A stretch of DNA of 64,000 nt from Photobacterium pectinilyticum (lineage in GTDB: Bacteria; Pseudomonadota; Gammaproteobacteria; Enterobacterales; Vibrionaceae), in contig NZ_JANEYT010000021.1 of the NCBI RefSeq assembly GCF_024357955.1, positions 1-64,000 on the forward strand. Reading direction: 5' to 3'. Within the stretch, counting starts at the first letter, position 1; every line of letters starts with the position of its first letter. Shown here in pieces: positions 1 through 10,422 of the stretch. The notes beneath the pieces are model-generated. The model was not told the DNA's origin. It did not search any database and saw only the letters and a list, made by a program, of their open reading frames with translations. The translations under genes were made by a program, and so were the position numbers.

Positions 1-54
1 ATGGACAACGTATCACCATTTCCAGGAGGCGGTCATGGAGTTATCAAAATGTAG
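1..54 (+). other. 3' end of an unidentified reading frame entering the window
   Basis: Frame 1 is open from the first base to a TAG at 52-54 and encodes 17 residues beginning MDNVSPFPGGGHG. It starts with ATG at base 1, but the window edge hides whether the frame continues upstream. I recognise no family. It may be the tail of a gene or chance. Confidence 0.2.
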
Positions 55-117
55 CACTATTAGGATCAGCTATTTAGTGAACAACGAGATAGATGGGAGC
101 TGTCTGAACTCAACAGA

Positions 118-357
118 CTATTCCAAAGTCACTCTTTCCAAGATATGAGTGATGACTTCAATCCCCCCTTCACCTACAATATTAATTACACGTGTATCAG
201 ATAATAGTAATTTATTAATTGAGTCTCTATCATGGAGTCGCTCTAGAAAGCCAGTGTCATCAAATTCCACCATTAGTAAATTATGGAAAATATGGTTTTT
301 ATCTTCTTCCCATATTTTGGGGATGGTTACAGTTGATAAATATGCCCTATTATCCAA
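118..357 (-). CDS. doubtful reverse-strand ORF, possibly a gene remnant
   Basis: This open frame of 79 codons has a TTG as its only usable start and no clear ribosome binding site. The frame stays open for another 14 codons upstream to a TAG at 400-402, and beyond that stop is open again to about 534, so it could be a decayed longer gene with an in-frame stop. The residue mix (acidic, ending HILERVTLE) looks protein-like, but I recognise no family. It sits beside another truncated gene, which favours a remnant over an active gene. Confidence 0.25.
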   Translation of the reverse strand: MDNRAYLSTVTIPKIWEEDKNHIFHNLLMVEFDDTGFLERLHDRDSINKLLLSDTRVINIVGEGGIEVITHILERVTLE

Positions 358-651
358 ATTATGAATTGTGTCTTTAATTTGTCTAAAGGTATAATTATCC
401 TACTTATCAAGTAAATAAACGCAGAATTGTCTCAAGTTAAAAAAAGCGGAAGATTCTAAAGGTCTACTATGGCAAACTCGATTTCGACAGGGGGCTAATA
501 CAGGGCAACCGCACGAGTAGATTTTTTGTAAACACTAACCACTTTCTTTGTTAACTCGTCAAAAGTGAAGGAAGGTAAGTACCGATCCTTGAGTTCAAAA
601 TTCAAACAGCTCTCTGCAAAAAGCGTCTTCGACCAAGCATCTCATGGTTAA
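358..651. other. gap without a recognisable gene
   Basis: I see no convincing gene, RNA or terminator here. The reverse strand keeps an interrupted reading frame described with the ORF at 118-357. The forward strand carries stops in all frames, including TAA at 649-651 directly before the phosphodiesterase fragment. Confidence 0.4.
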
Positions 652-999
652 GAAAGTGTGAGATTTAACATTGATTCAACTCATGCGCTCGCCCTGGTTC
701 GTAACGCGTATCAATACCCGAGCCCAATTACTGAGGATGGTGGTTACTTCTTTACAGATGAAGCCATGGTACTTCGTGATAAATATAATACGCATCTTTG
801 GATTAATACACTATATGAAGGCTCAAACCCAGGTCTTCGTTCTGGTGGAAGAGGCGATGAAATGGCATTTGAAGGTGGGCTAGCAGATGAGGTATGGGGT
901 TGGTGGCATAAAACGGGAGCAACGATGTTCCAGACTGACGAGCCTATTATGGCGACACAATATCTTGATGAACAGGGTTACCGCCGTCCATATAAGTAA
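652..999 (+). pseudogene. C-terminal fragment of a glycerophosphodiester phosphodiesterase-like protein
   Basis: The frame runs from a stop at 649-651 to TAA at 997-999 and gives about 115 residues. The C-terminal part reads like the last quarter of the GDPD TIM barrel: a VNTL-type strand (LWINTLYEG), then a WGWW segment and GATMFQTDEP, matching the family ending in which a Q-T-D-x-P strand precedes the final helix. Full-length proteins are around 250-350 residues, and the N-terminal catalytic His and metal ligands are absent. The only starts are a GTG at 658 and internal codons without good binding sites. I read it as a 5'-truncated pseudogene at the left edge of the nif island. Confidence 0.6.
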
Positions 1000-1202
1000 T
1001 AGTTAGTAAATAAAATCCTTCAACGAGCTGAAATATCAGCTCTTTCTTTCATATAAGTAGTACCTTTCTATCAATGTAAATCTCTAAAGCCCATCGATGC
1101 TTCAGATCGTCGCACAACCGTATGTATCAATGTCATGTAAGGTTAGGCAAGCAGATCGAGGTCAAGGATTTGCATCAAAGCACTATTCACGACAAACCCC
1201 CT

Positions 1203-1218
1203 TGTCACAAAGACGACA
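1203..1218. promoter_or_regulatory. NifA upstream activator site of nifH
   Basis: The sequence TGTCACAAAGACGACA is an exact TGT-N10-ACA box, flanked to give TTGT-N10-ACAA. It lies about 100 bases upstream of the -24/-12 promoter at 1314-1329, the usual spacing for NifA acting through a DNA loop. Confidence 0.75.
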
Positions 1219-1313
1219 ACACCAAACAAATGTCGTATTTCTAAGTCACCCATCATTCACTTAATCTTACTTAAATTTATTTATAAACAATAAGTTATGC
1301 TCATATTTATATG

Positions 1314-1329
1314 TTGGTACGTTTCTCGC
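1314..1329 (+). promoter_or_regulatory. sigma-54 promoter of nifHDK
   Basis: TTGGTACGTTTCTCGCT matches the -24/-12 consensus with GG and GC ten bases apart and a single change in the TTGC box. It lies about 50 bases before the nifH start, with a NifA box upstream. The rest of the 1000-1377 gap shows nothing else I can name. Confidence 0.75.
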
Positions 1330-1338
1330 TAACTGTAG

Positions 1339-2256
<918 letters not shown>

Positions 2257-2294
2257 TAAGATAAACACAGATCAATTTTTATTAGGAGGCAGGG

Positions 2295-3761
2295 ATGTCG
2301 ATGAATAAATCAGAAACACAAGCGCTCATTGATGAGGTGCTTGATGTATTTCCCGAGGTGGCAAAGGCTGATCGTGCTAAGCATGTCTCGGTAAACGACC
2401 CAAGTGGCACCAGTAGCAAGTGTATTACCTCTAACCGCAAATCACTACCCGGTGTTATGACGGTACGAGGTTGTGCTTATGCGGGGTCAAAAGGGGTCGT
2501 TTGGGGGCCGGTAAAAGATATGATCCATATCTCTCATGGTCCCGTTGGCTGTGGTCAATACTCGCGTGCTGGCCGCCGTAACTACTACACCGGTACAACA
2601 GGTGTGGACAGCTTCGGTACCATGAACTTTACCACCGATTTCCAAGAGCGAGATATCGTATTTGGTGGTGATAAAAAACTGAGTGCCGCAATTGATGAGT
2701 TAGAAGGGTTGTTCCCATTAAGTAAGGGCTACTCGGTTCAGTCTGAGTGTCCGGTTGGGCTGATTGGGGATGATATCGAGGCGGTATCGAAGATAAAAGG
2801 CGAAGACATTGGCAAGACGATTGTTCCGGTTCGTTGTGAGGGTTTCCGTGGGGTGTCTCAGTCTTTAGGTCACCACATCGCAAACGATACGATTCGAGAT
2901 CATGTGCTGGATAAGTCAGATGACATCGAGTTTGAAACCACGCCTTATGATGTGGCTATTATCGGCGACTACAACATCGGTGGTGATGCATGGTCATCAA
3001 GGATCATTCTTGAGGATATGGGGCTTCGAGTGATCGCTCAGTGGTCGGGTGATGGCACCTTACCAGAGATGGAAAAAACACCGAAGGCGAAGCTAAACCT
3101 CGTTCACTGTTACCGTTCGATGAACTATATCGTTCGTCATATGGAGGAGCATCACGGCGTGCCTTGGGTCGAATACAACCTGTTTGGACCGACAAAGATT
3201 GAAGAGTCGATGCGCAAGATAGCAGAGTACTTCGATGACACAATCAAAGCCAAAACAGAAGAGACCATTGCCCGTTATCGCGAACAGTGGCAGGCCGTTA
3301 TTGATAAGTATCGTCCGCGCCTAACGGGTAAGAAGGTGATGCTCTATGTGGGTGGTTTGCGTCCTCGTCATATCATCGGTGCCTATGAAGACTTAGGCAT
3401 GGAAATCGTCGGCGCTGGGTATGAGTTCGCTCATAACGATGACTATGTCAAAACAACCCCAGAGTTAAAAGAGGCGACATTATTGTTTGATGATGCGAGC
3501 TCCTATGAGCTTGAAGCCTATGTCAAAAAACTCAATCCAGACCTTGTTGGGTCAGGGGTAAAAGAGAAGTACGTATTCCAAAAAATGGGTTTCCCATTCC
3601 GTCAGATGCACAGCTGGGATTATTCCGGTCCGTATCACGGCGTTGACGGTTTCGCTATTTTTGCAAGGGATATGGATCTCACCATCAACAACCCGTGCTG
3701 GAGCAAGATGACCCCACCTTGGCTACAAGAAGAATCAACGTTGTTAGCTGAAACGGCCTAA
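2295..3761 (+). CDS. nifD: nitrogenase MoFe protein alpha chain NifD
   Basis: NifD forms the alpha2beta2 dinitrogenase with NifK and holds the FeMo-cofactor. At 488 residues it is full length. The P-cluster cysteine regions ([21 protein letters not shown] and [11 protein letters not shown]) are present, as are the cofactor cysteine region and the cofactor histidine in [13 protein letters not shown] near residue 440. The AGGAGG motif lies immediately upstream, and a second Met at residue 3 could also serve as start. The 38-base gap after nifH contains no hairpin, so nifH and nifD should be cotranscribed without an obvious attenuator. Confidence 0.98.
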   Translation: MSMNKSETQALIDEVLDVFPEVAKADRAKHVSVNDPSGTSSKCITSNRKSLPGVMTVRGCAYAGSKGVVWGPVKDMIHISHGPVGCGQYSRAGRRNYYTGTTGVDSFGTMNFTTDFQERDIVFGGDKKLSAAIDELEGLFPLSKGYSVQSECPVGLIGDDIEAVSKIKGEDIGKTIVPVRCEGFRGVSQSLGHHIANDTIRDHVLDKSDDIEFETTPYDVAIIGDYNIGGDAWSSRIILEDMGLRVIAQWSGDGTLPEMEKTPKAKLNLVHCYRSMNYIVRHMEEHHGVPWVEYNLFGPTKIEESMRKIAEYFDDTIKAKTEETIARYREQWQAVIDKYRPRLTGKKVMLYVGGLRPRHIIGAYEDLGMEIVGAGYEFAHNDDYVKTTPELKEATLLFDDASSYELEAYVKKLNPDLVGSGVKEKYVFQKMGFPFRQMHSWDYSGPYHGVDGFAIFARDMDLTINNPCWSKMTPPWLQEESTLLAETA

Positions 3762-3818
3762 GCCATATAAGTAACCGAGCCGTAGTTTGCGTATGAGCAA
3801 TACGGTAGGAGAGATGTT

Positions 3819-5390
3819 ATGCCACAACAAACTGATGATATTAAAACGGGCTACTCGCTGTTTAAACAACCAGAATATCAAGAGATGCTTGCTAACAAGC
3901 AAGCGGATTTTGAAGAGCGTGTTGATCAAGCAAAGATTGACGAAGTCTTCGAATGGACAACAACGGAAGAGTATCAAAAGCTTAATTTTGAGCGTAAACA
4001 CATCACCATCGATCCAGCTAAGGCTTGTCAGCCATTGGGTAGTGTTTTGTGTGCGCTAGGATTTGAAAAAACACTTCCTTATGTTCATGGCTCACAAGGC
4101 TGCGTCGCCTATTTTAGAACTTATTTTAACCGTCACTTTAAAGAGCCTGTTGCCTGTGTATCAGATTCAATGACTGAAGATGCGGCCGTATTTGGAGGAC
4201 AAGATAATATCTATCACGGTCTGCAAAATGCTTACGCTTTATACAAGCCTGAAGTGATCGCAATCTCAACCACCTGTATGGCCGAGGTTATTGGGGATGA
4301 CCTCAATGCTTTTGTTGGTAATGCTAAAGAGGGCGGTTATCTTCCTGCAGAAGTTCCTACCCCATTTGCCCATACACCGAGCTTTGTTGGGAGCCATTTA
4401 ACGGGCTGGGATGCCATGCTTGAAGGCATGTTGCGCTACTTCACCCTTTCTGATCTTGATACCGCAAAAGTGGCGACCGTCAATAAGGTCAATATTGTTC
4501 AAGGCTTTGATACCTATTTGGGTAACTACCGCGTGATTAAACGCATGATGGAAGAGATGGGTGTGGAATATAACCTGTTATCTGACCCATCAGAGGTGTT
4601 AGATACACCAGCCGATGGTGAGTATCGCATGTATGCAGGTGGCACACCGATCGATTCAGTAAAAGAAGCGCCAATGGCGAAAGCCACGCTACTGTTACAG
4701 GGCGATCAAATGGTCAAAACACGGAAATTCATTACGAACACGTGGCAGCAAGAGGCACCCGCTATCAATATTCCTATGGGGATAGATTGGACCGATGACT
4801 TCTTGATGAAGGTATCGGAGATTACTGGACAGCCAATACCTGAATCGATAGCAAAAGAGCGTGGTCGTCTGGTCGACATGATGACGGACTCACACACTTG
4901 GCTGCATGGCGTGACCGTTTCTCTGTTTGGTGACCCTGATTACCTACTTGGTATGACCAAACTGCTCACGGAATTTGGCTGTGAGGTAAAACATATTCTC
5001 TGTCATAACGCGGCTAAACGTTGGCGTAAAAAGATGGAGGCATTAATTGCACAATCGCCCTATTCAGAGAATGCACAAATCTTTGTTGGTAAAGACTTAT
5101 GGCATTTCCGTTCGTTAATGTTTACCGATAAGCCCGATCTGATGATTGGTAACTCATACGGAAAGTTCATCGAGCGCGATACGCGTGCAAAAGGAGAAGA
5201 GTTCGAGGTACCTCTTGTTCGTATCGGTTTCCCAATCTTTGATCGCCATCATCTGCACCAACAAACCACGTTAGGTTATGAAGGGGCGATGACCATTCTT
5301 ACCACACTGGTGAATGAAGTATTAGCCAAACTGGATCGAGAAACATCTGAACTCGGAAAGACCGACTTTGGTTTTGATTTAGTCCGTTAA
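3819..5390 (+). CDS. nifK: nitrogenase MoFe protein beta chain NifK
   Basis: NifK is the beta subunit of dinitrogenase and contributes the other half of the P-cluster. The 523-residue product is full length, with P-cluster ligands in ACQPLGSVLCALGF, GSQGCVAYFRTYF and STTCMAEVIGDD (the Thr-Thr-Cys-Met-Ala-Glu block). A GGAGAGATGTT binding site precedes the ATG. It follows nifD by 57 bases, and a strong hairpin with a T-run (5400-5455) directly follows the stop codon. Confidence 0.98.
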   Translation: MPQQTDDIKTGYSLFKQPEYQEMLANKQADFEERVDQAKIDEVFEWTTTEEYQKLNFERKHITIDPAKACQPLGSVLCALGFEKTLPYVHGSQGCVAYFRTYFNRHFKEPVACVSDSMTEDAAVFGGQDNIYHGLQNAYALYKPEVIAISTTCMAEVIGDDLNAFVGNAKEGGYLPAEVPTPFAHTPSFVGSHLTGWDAMLEGMLRYFTLSDLDTAKVATVNKVNIVQGFDTYLGNYRVIKRMMEEMGVEYNLLSDPSEVLDTPADGEYRMYAGGTPIDSVKEAPMAKATLLLQGDQMVKTRKFITNTWQQEAPAINIPMGIDWTDDFLMKVSEITGQPIPESIAKERGRLVDMMTDSHTWLHGVTVSLFGDPDYLLGMTKLLTEFGCEVKHILCHNAAKRWRKKMEALIAQSPYSENAQIFVGKDLWHFRSLMFTDKPDLMIGNSYGKFIERDTRAKGEEFEVPLVRIGFPIFDRHHLHQQTTLGYEGAMTILTTLVNEVLAKLDRETSELGKTDFGFDLVR

Positions 5391-5399
5391 TCGATTTAC

Positions 5400-5455
5400 G
5401 TAGAGGGGATGGAATTCATACATCGCTCCCGATATCCATTCCCTCTACCTTTTTA
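5400..5455 (+). terminator. terminator or attenuator between nifK and nifT
   Basis: The arm at 5400-5413 (GTAGAGGGGATGGA) pairs with 5435-5448 (TCCATTCCCTCTAC) with one G-T wobble, followed by CTTTTT. It has the form of an intrinsic terminator, but it lies inside the nif operon, ten bases after the nifK stop. Partial read-through would give high HDK and lower nifT-Y-E-N-X expression, in line with the stoichiometry needed. Confidence 0.75.
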
Positions 5456-5466
5456 AGGAAAACAGT

Positions 5467-5688
5467 ATGGCTAATGTAATGATTCAATATACCGAGGAAG
5501 GGGCTCTTTCTCTTTATCTACCAAAGAAAGATCTCGAAGAATTAGTCGTTAGTTTCGAATTCGACGAGTTAGAAAAGTGGGGAGGGGAGGTAGTACTGGC
5601 AAATGGTGCCGTCTATTTCATCGACCCAATGAAAAAACCAGAGCGTTTACCAAGAACCGTTCGAGCCAAAAGGCTTGTTGCCGCTTAA
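5467..5688 (+). CDS. nifT: NifT/FixU family protein
   Basis: This 73-residue protein matches the NifT/FixU family, whose role is unclear and which is often dispensable for fixation. Typical features are the start MANVMIQ, the central KWGGEVVLANG and the C-terminal basic segment RLPRTVRAKRL. It follows the nifK hairpin by a few bases with AAGGAAAACAGT before the ATG, the position seen after nifK in Azotobacter- and Klebsiella-type clusters. Confidence 0.9.
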   Translation: MANVMIQYTEEGALSLYLPKKDLEELVVSFEFDELEKWGGEVVLANGAVYFIDPMKKPERLPRTVRAKRLVAA

Positions 5689-5740
5689 GGAAGAATGGTG
5701 CGGAGCTGCTTAACCAGTACTGCTAATAGGGAGATAAATA

Positions 5741-6400
5741 ATGGAGTCGGTATTAAACGAACAACTTGCACTACGAATTGCACTTGCAGGTAAGGCACTT
5801 CCCGAAGTCGGTGTTGAAGCATTGTTAAAAGGGCTGATCGCTGCGTTGGGGTTGCCTCTTAGTGAAGAAAAACTCGCACAACTATCGCCGAGACGTTTGC
5901 GCAGTATCGTGAGTGCCAATGAACGACACATCACAAAAAATGCGATTGTGCAGGCATGTGCAGCCTTGAACAATCCATTGGAGCAAGATATGGAAGCTCC
6001 TACTCCAGACGTAACGCAACCTATGACAGATGCATTTATTCGCGTTGCGGTTAGCTCAAATCATTCAGAAGAAGTGAATGGGCACTTTGGCTCTTGTTTA
6101 CGTTTTCTCATTTATGAAGTGGATGCTAAACGAAGCTATCTCGCTGAAGTCAGGAAGGTGAACACGTCTGCGAAAGGGGAGCAAAGAACAAATGATTTGG
6201 TTGATTTGGTTCGTGATTGTGACGTGTTGTTCACGCTTTCTATTGGTGGACCAGCAGCCGCGAAAGTGACAAGAGCCGGGGTTCATCCTGTGGCTGTGAA
6301 GAAAGAGAATCTCGCACCCAAATTAATGATAAGCCTGACTGAGCGACTAGCTGCCAGCCCACCACCTTGGTTAGCACAAGCCGCAAATAATAAAAAATAG
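5741..6400 (+). CDS. nifY: NifY-type nitrogenase maturation protein
   Basis: The 219-residue product has an N-terminal helical domain (about 1-90) and a C-terminal dinitrogenase iron-molybdenum-cofactor fold (about 100-210: IRVAVSSN, NGHFGSCLRFLIYEV and SIGGPAAAKVTRAGVHPVAV). This is the NifY/NafY layout. NifY binds apo-dinitrogenase and helps insert FeMo-cofactor. A GGGAGATAAATA site precedes the ATG. NifX, encoded further downstream, has only the C-terminal type of domain plus a short lead, so the length and the position after nifT favour NifY. Confidence 0.85.
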   Translation: MESVLNEQLALRIALAGKALPEVGVEALLKGLIAALGLPLSEEKLAQLSPRRLRSIVSANERHITKNAIVQACAALNNPLEQDMEAPTPDVTQPMTDAFIRVAVSSNHSEEVNGHFGSCLRFLIYEVDAKRSYLAEVRKVNTSAKGEQRTNDLVDLVRDCDVLFTLSIGGPAAAKVTRAGVHPVAVKKENLAPKLMISLTERLAASPPPWLAQAANNKK

Positions 6401-6415
6401 CGCTTCACGGCTAAA

Positions 6416-6429
6416 TACATCGCGATGTA
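6416..6429. repeat. perfect 14-base palindrome between nifY and nifE
   Basis: TACATCGCGATGTA is fully self-complementary and lies in the 93-base gap before nifE. It lacks a T-run, so it is a weak terminator candidate; it could be an mRNA processing or protein-binding site. I found no -24/-12 promoter here. Confidence 0.4.
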
Positions 6430-6493
6430 ACTCGGGGTTGTAGCGATTTTCACTCACTTTGAGATGGCTATTTTGATATCGCAGGGAGCGATT

Positions 6494-7879
6494 ATGAAAC
6501 GATCAGACATTGCATTATTACAGGATGAACCATCTTGTGAGCATAACAAAAAAGAGAAGAGCGGCTGTAGTCGCCCTGTACCAGGTGCAACGGCGGGTGG
6601 ATGTACATTTGATGGTGCCCAAATCAGCTTATTACCGGTTGCCGATGTGGGGCACTTGATCCACGGCCCGATAGGGTGTGCAGGCAACAGTTGGAATAAC
6701 CGCGGAACCAGAGCATACGGCCCAAACCTTTTCCGCTTAGGCTTTACCACCGATCTGAATGAACAAGATGTCATCATGGGGCGCGCTGAAAAGCGGCTAC
6801 TTCATGCGATAAAGCAGCTGATTGATACACATAATCCACCGGCAGTTTTCGTCTATGTTACCTGTGTGCCGGCGCTCGAGGGCAACGATGTCGAAGCCAT
6901 CTGTGACATTGCCCAGCAGCGCTGGGGGATCCCTGTGGTCGCGATTGATGCGGCGGGGTTTTATGGCAATAAGAATCTGGGTAACCGCATTGCTGGCAAG
7001 ATAATGATTGAAAAGGTTATCGGCAGCGCCACGCCACCGCCGAAACCCTTGATGAAGCACGATCCCACCCGTCACGTCCACGATATCGTCTTGATTGGCG
7101 AATACAACATTGCCGGCGAGTTCTGGCATGTTTCCCCTCTTTTTGAAGAGCTCGGTTTACGAGTATTGTGTTGTCTGGCGGGCGATACACAGTTTCATGA
7201 GATCCAGACCATGCACTGCGCCGATGCGGCAATGGTGGTTTGCTCTCGCGCTCAGATAAATGTCGCAAGAGAGCTGGAGTCTCGCTGGAATATATCGTGG
7301 TTTGAGGGCAGTTTTTATGGCATCGAAGACACCTCACAGGCCTTAAGACAATTTGCCGCTCTTCTAAACGATCCGCAATTAACTGCCCATTGTGAGGCGG
7401 TGATTGAGCGTGAAGAGCAAGCCATACGTCAGCAGCTTCAGCCGTATCGAGAGCGCCTGCAAGGCAAACGAGTCCTGCTATATACCGGTGGGGTGAAGTC
7501 TTGGTCGGTGGTCGCTGCGCTGCAAGAGCTTGGCATGCAGGTGATTGCCACCGGCACCAAAAAGTCGACGGAAGCCGACAAGGCGCGCATCGTTGAGATC
7601 ATGGGGCAAGATGCCAACATGCTCGATGAGGGCGGCGCAAGAAACCTGCTGGATACGGCGTATCAACATCATGCCGACATGATGATAGCAGGGGGAAGGA
7701 ACATGTATACGGCGCTCAAGGCGAGAATGCCGTTTCTTGATATCAACCAAGAGCGTGAACACGCCTATGCTGGCTATAAGGGCATGCTAACACTGGCGCA
7801 AGTCTTGGTGAGTACATTGGAGTGTCCTATCTGGGACAATCTGAGCGAGCAGCCGCAATGGATGGAGGCAGAGCTATGA
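6494..7879 (+). CDS. nifE: FeMo-cofactor scaffold protein NifE
   Basis: NifE with NifN forms the NifEN scaffold on which the NifB-cofactor precursor becomes FeMo-cofactor. The 461-residue product resembles NifD: SCEHN near the N-terminus, [35 protein letters not shown] and [17 protein letters not shown] choose the ATG at 6494 because CAGGGAG lies upstream and [18 protein letters not shown] matches NifE N-termini; an in-frame ATG at 6464 adds ten residues. Its stop overlaps the nifN start by ATGA. Codons are visibly richer in G and C than in nifHDK. Confidence 0.97.
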   Translation: MKRSDIALLQDEPSCEHNKKEKSGCSRPVPGATAGGCTFDGAQISLLPVADVGHLIHGPIGCAGNSWNNRGTRAYGPNLFRLGFTTDLNEQDVIMGRAEKRLLHAIKQLIDTHNPPAVFVYVTCVPALEGNDVEAICDIAQQRWGIPVVAIDAAGFYGNKNLGNRIAGKIMIEKVIGSATPPPKPLMKHDPTRHVHDIVLIGEYNIAGEFWHVSPLFEELGLRVLCCLAGDTQFHEIQTMHCADAAMVVCSRAQINVARELESRWNISWFEGSFYGIEDTSQALRQFAALLNDPQLTAHCEAVIEREEQAIRQQLQPYRERLQGKRVLLYTGGVKSWSVVAALQELGMQVIATGTKKSTEADKARIVEIMGQDANMLDEGGARNLLDTAYQHHADMMIAGGRNMYTALKARMPFLDINQEREHAYAGYKGMLTLAQVLVSTLECPIWDNLSEQPQWMEAEL

Positions 7880-9228
7880 TTAAACACGATAACCAACCAT
7901 TGGTTCAGCAGCCACTAAAGACCAGTGCTGCCACGGGTGCTGCGCTGGCCGCAATGGGCGTTGCCAACGCCATTCCGTTAATGCATGGCTCACAAGGCTG
8001 CGGTGCGTTTTCAAAGGTCTATTTAATTCAGCACTTTAGAGAGCCGATGCCGATACAAAACAGCGCCATTGATCAGGTGGCGGCGGTCATGGGGGGCGAC
8101 GATAATCTACTCGAAGCCTTGGCGCTCTTGTGCCAAAAACATCAGCCCGATTGCATTGTTGTCACCACCACAGGGCTAACCGAGATGCAAGGTTGTGACA
8201 CGGTTAGGGTGATTCAAGCCTTTTACCGTCAATACCCGCAATACCGCCAAACGGTGGTGATTCCGGTTGCGACGCCCGATTTTGTCGGCACCATGCAAAG
8301 CGGGTTTAGCTCTGTTGTGGATCAGTTGGTGCGCCAGCTTGCGCCGACTGAGGTTGATGAAGAGGCAAGGCTTGTTCGTTCACCCACTCAGGTCACCCTG
8401 CTGTGCTCCGTCTCCGCCACTAGCGCCGATATCGAAAACGCCAAGCGTTATATCGAAGCCTTTGGTTTGGACGCATTGGTTATTCCCGATATCTCTGACT
8501 CGCTTGATGGACACCTTGCCAAGGGTGATTACAGCGCAACCAGCACTGGCGGCACAGCTGTGGCCTCGATTCGCAATATTGCCGCTAGCGCATTGACCAT
8601 TGTGATGGGGGAGTCATTGCTTCCAACAGCGAAGTGGCTGCAAAAACGCTTTGATATTCCTTATCTCTCATGGGAAATGGGAATGAAAAGTACCGATCAA
8701 TTGATTGGCTACCTTCACACAATGACCGCACATCCCGTCCCAGCGTGGATTAAGCGTGATAGACAGCGACTCGAAGATGCCTGGCTCGATAGTCATTTCT
8801 TGCTCTCTGGAGAGCAGATTGCGATAGCGCTCGAGTCCGACCTAGCGGCGAATTATCTGGCTCTGTTAAATGAGATTGGAGCGGAGGTCAGCCTCATTAT
8901 TACCACAGGGGCGAATGAGGCACTGAAACAGGCCAAAAGGGTCATCATTGGCTCGCTGTCAGAGCTGAATCACCTCGATGGCCGTATCAAGGCCGTTATC
9001 GGTAGCACGCATGCCGCGCAGATAACCGAACCAGCCATTCCGGTGTTGCGGGCCGGTTACCCATGCATCGATCAGCTTGGCAATATGGATGTGGCGCAAT
9101 GGGGCTATCAAGGGGCACGCTCTCGTCTGTTTGCCTTGGCCAATCTGCTCCTGAGTCATCATAGTGATGAGGTGGAGCTGCACCACAGTGATTATCGATT
9201 TGATGCCAGTGAGGTGTCTGCGAGTTAG
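7876..9228 (+). CDS. nifN: FeMo-cofactor scaffold protein NifN
   Basis: NifN is the NifK-like partner of NifE. The 450-residue product starts at the ATG overlapping the nifE stop (ATGA), preceded by GGAGGCAGAG. It shows the NifK-like [23 protein letters not shown] block and [13 protein letters not shown], in which Gly-Leu-Thr-Glu replaces the cysteine-bearing P-cluster segment of NifK, as usual for NifN. The C-terminus keeps [14 protein letters not shown]. Longer in-frame starts exist inside nifE but lack context. GC-rich codon use is shared with nifE. Confidence 0.97.
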   Translation: MIKHDNQPLVQQPLKTSAATGAALAAMGVANAIPLMHGSQGCGAFSKVYLIQHFREPMPIQNSAIDQVAAVMGGDDNLLEALALLCQKHQPDCIVVTTTGLTEMQGCDTVRVIQAFYRQYPQYRQTVVIPVATPDFVGTMQSGFSSVVDQLVRQLAPTEVDEEARLVRSPTQVTLLCSVSATSADIENAKRYIEAFGLDALVIPDISDSLDGHLAKGDYSATSTGGTAVASIRNIAASALTIVMGESLLPTAKWLQKRFDIPYLSWEMGMKSTDQLIGYLHTMTAHPVPAWIKRDRQRLEDAWLDSHFLLSGEQIAIALESDLAANYLALLNEIGAEVSLIITTGANEALKQAKRVIIGSLSELNHLDGRIKAVIGSTHAAQITEPAIPVLRAGYPCIDQLGNMDVAQWGYQGARSRLFALANLLLSHHSDEVELHHSDYRFDASEVSAS

Positions 9229-9301
9229 CAGCGAGAGTAAAGGATATAGGGCTCTTTTGACAGGGTGTGAATCTGTATTGAGCAAGATATGAGGATTTGT
9301 T

Positions 9302-9763
9302 ATGGAAGTCGCCAGACGTTTAGAAGCCGTGCTTGAACCGAGCGTTTTTGATTTGAAGGTGGCGGTCGCCACCCAGAGCCGAGAGTTTGTCGATCAGCAT
9401 TTTGGGCAGACAGAGGCTTTATTGATCTATGGCATCAGCGACAGCGAATGCCAACTAATAAGGGCTACCGAGTTTCCGGTGCCTAAGGCCGAGCGATCTC
9501 ATGGCGCACTGCCGGCCAAAATAGCAGAGCTGTCAGATTGTAACGCCGTTATCTGCAACGCTATCGGAAATGCGGTTGTGCTGAAGCTGATGGATAAACA
9601 GATCATGCCGATTGTTGTATTTGAGCAAAAACCAATACGCAGCGTGTTAGAGGAGCTTCAAACGCAACTTCGTGAAGATAGGCCGCTCTGGATGACCAGA
9701 ATATTAGCCAAAAGAGAGAAGCCACCATCGCTAGAAAGGTTATTGGACGAACCTTGGAATTAA
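9302..9763 (+). CDS. nifX: NifX, cofactor-precursor carrier
   Basis: NifX binds the NifB cofactor and the later VK cluster and moves them between NifB and NifEN. The 153-residue product has the dinitrogenase iron-molybdenum-cofactor domain: VAVATQSREFVDQHFGQTEALLIYGI, then KIAELSDCNAVICNAIGNAVVLKLMDKQIMPIVV. GAGGATTTGTT precedes the ATG. It sits between nifN and a ferredoxin gene, the common nifENX-fdx order. Confidence 0.92.
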   Translation: MEVARRLEAVLEPSVFDLKVAVATQSREFVDQHFGQTEALLIYGISDSECQLIRATEFPVPKAERSHGALPAKIAELSDCNAVICNAIGNAVVLKLMDKQIMPIVVFEQKPIRSVLEELQTQLREDRPLWMTRILAKREKPPSLERLLDEPWN

Positions 9764-9780
9764 ATAAAAAGGAGTAACAC

Positions 9781-10041
9781 ATGACAAATGTTGTCGGGCA
9801 AACACGGGGCGGCAAGCCTTGGGTGCCAACGTTTATTAGTAACGTTAATCAAGATGTCTGCATTGGCTGTGGACGCTGTTATAAAGTCTGTTCACGTAAT
9901 GTCTTCGACCTGGTCGAGCGAGAGTGCGATGACGATGAAGATGATCAGGTCATGATGGTGATGAATATTGCCGATGGTGACGATTGCATCGGCTGCGGCG
10001 CCTGCTCAAGGGTCTGTACCAAGCGTTGCCATGAGTTTTAG
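9781..10041 (+). CDS. nif-associated two-cluster ferredoxin (ferredoxin III / FdxB type)
   Basis: The 86-residue product carries two four-cysteine sets: CIGCGRCYKVC (about residues 28-38) and, after an acidic insert, CIGCGACSRVC followed by CxKRC. This is the 4Fe-4S ferredoxin found after nifX in many diazotrophs, a small soluble electron carrier in the low-potential supply to nitrogenase or cofactor assembly. AAGGAG precedes the ATG. It is the last gene before a perfect hairpin at 10055-10081. Confidence 0.92.
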   Translation: MTNVVGQTRGGKPWVPTFISNVNQDVCIGCGRCYKVCSRNVFDLVERECDDDEDDQVMMVMNIADGDDCIGCGACSRVCTKRCHEF

Positions 10042-10054
10042 TCGGCTATCTTAG

Positions 10055-10081
10055 CCCTAAGCGTTATGTTAACGCTTAGGG
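10055..10081 (+). terminator. perfect 12-bp hairpin after the nifX-fdx unit
   Basis: CCCTAAGCGTTA and TAACGCTTAGGG are exact complements separated by TGT, about 15 bases after the ferredoxin stop. There is no clean T-run (TACGCATTCTT follows), so termination may be partial. Confidence 0.6.
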
Positions 10082-10244
10082 TACGCATTCTTGTTGATCA
10101 CTGCATTCCTTCGTCTCCCTTCACCATCTGCGTAAACATTCATTGTTCCGTCCTTTTTGATATAAACCAAGCCGATTATGCTCTGCTTAATTTAGCTCAT
10201 CCATTAACGCGTTGGCTTGTATTGGTTAAGTCTGTCTAATTCGT

Positions 10245-10260
10245 TGTTCTGTTTGTGACA
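10245..10260. promoter_or_regulatory. NifA upstream activator site of nifU
   Basis: TGT-TCTGTTTGTG-ACA is an exact NifA box about 95 bases before the -24 element. Its right half continues into ATTTGTC, so TTTGTGACAATTTGTC is complete; the same 16 bases occur at the nifF box (29042-29057). Confidence 0.75.
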
Positions 10261-10352
10261 ATTTGTCGGGTACTGACCATTTTTTTAATAACTCCGTTCT
10301 GTTTTGTGATCTTAAGTGTTTGTTATTAATGGTTTTAATTTTTTGTGTGCGC

Positions 10353-10368
10353 TGGCTCACTCTTTGCA
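10353..10368 (+). promoter_or_regulatory. sigma-54 promoter of nifUSV
   Basis: TGGCTCACTCTTTGCA has GG and GC ten bases apart and a perfect TTTGCA -12 element, about 55 bases before the nifU start. Apart from this, the NifA box and the hairpin, the 10042-10422 gap holds nothing I can name. Confidence 0.8.
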
Positions 10369-10422
10369 TTCACATACTATAACCATTTTATTGAAGCGTA
10401 GACGTCATGCAGGGAGAGCTTT

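Noticed and set aside
462..540. structured RNA (tmRNA-like) in the left gap
   Set aside because: TTTCGACAGGG loosely recalls tmRNA, but neither the 5' acceptor segment nor a 3' T-arm with CCA is present.
1081..1150. possible second NifA box upstream of nifH
   Set aside because: TGT and ACA triplets occur but never in TGT-N10-ACA order and spacing; only 1203-1218 fits.
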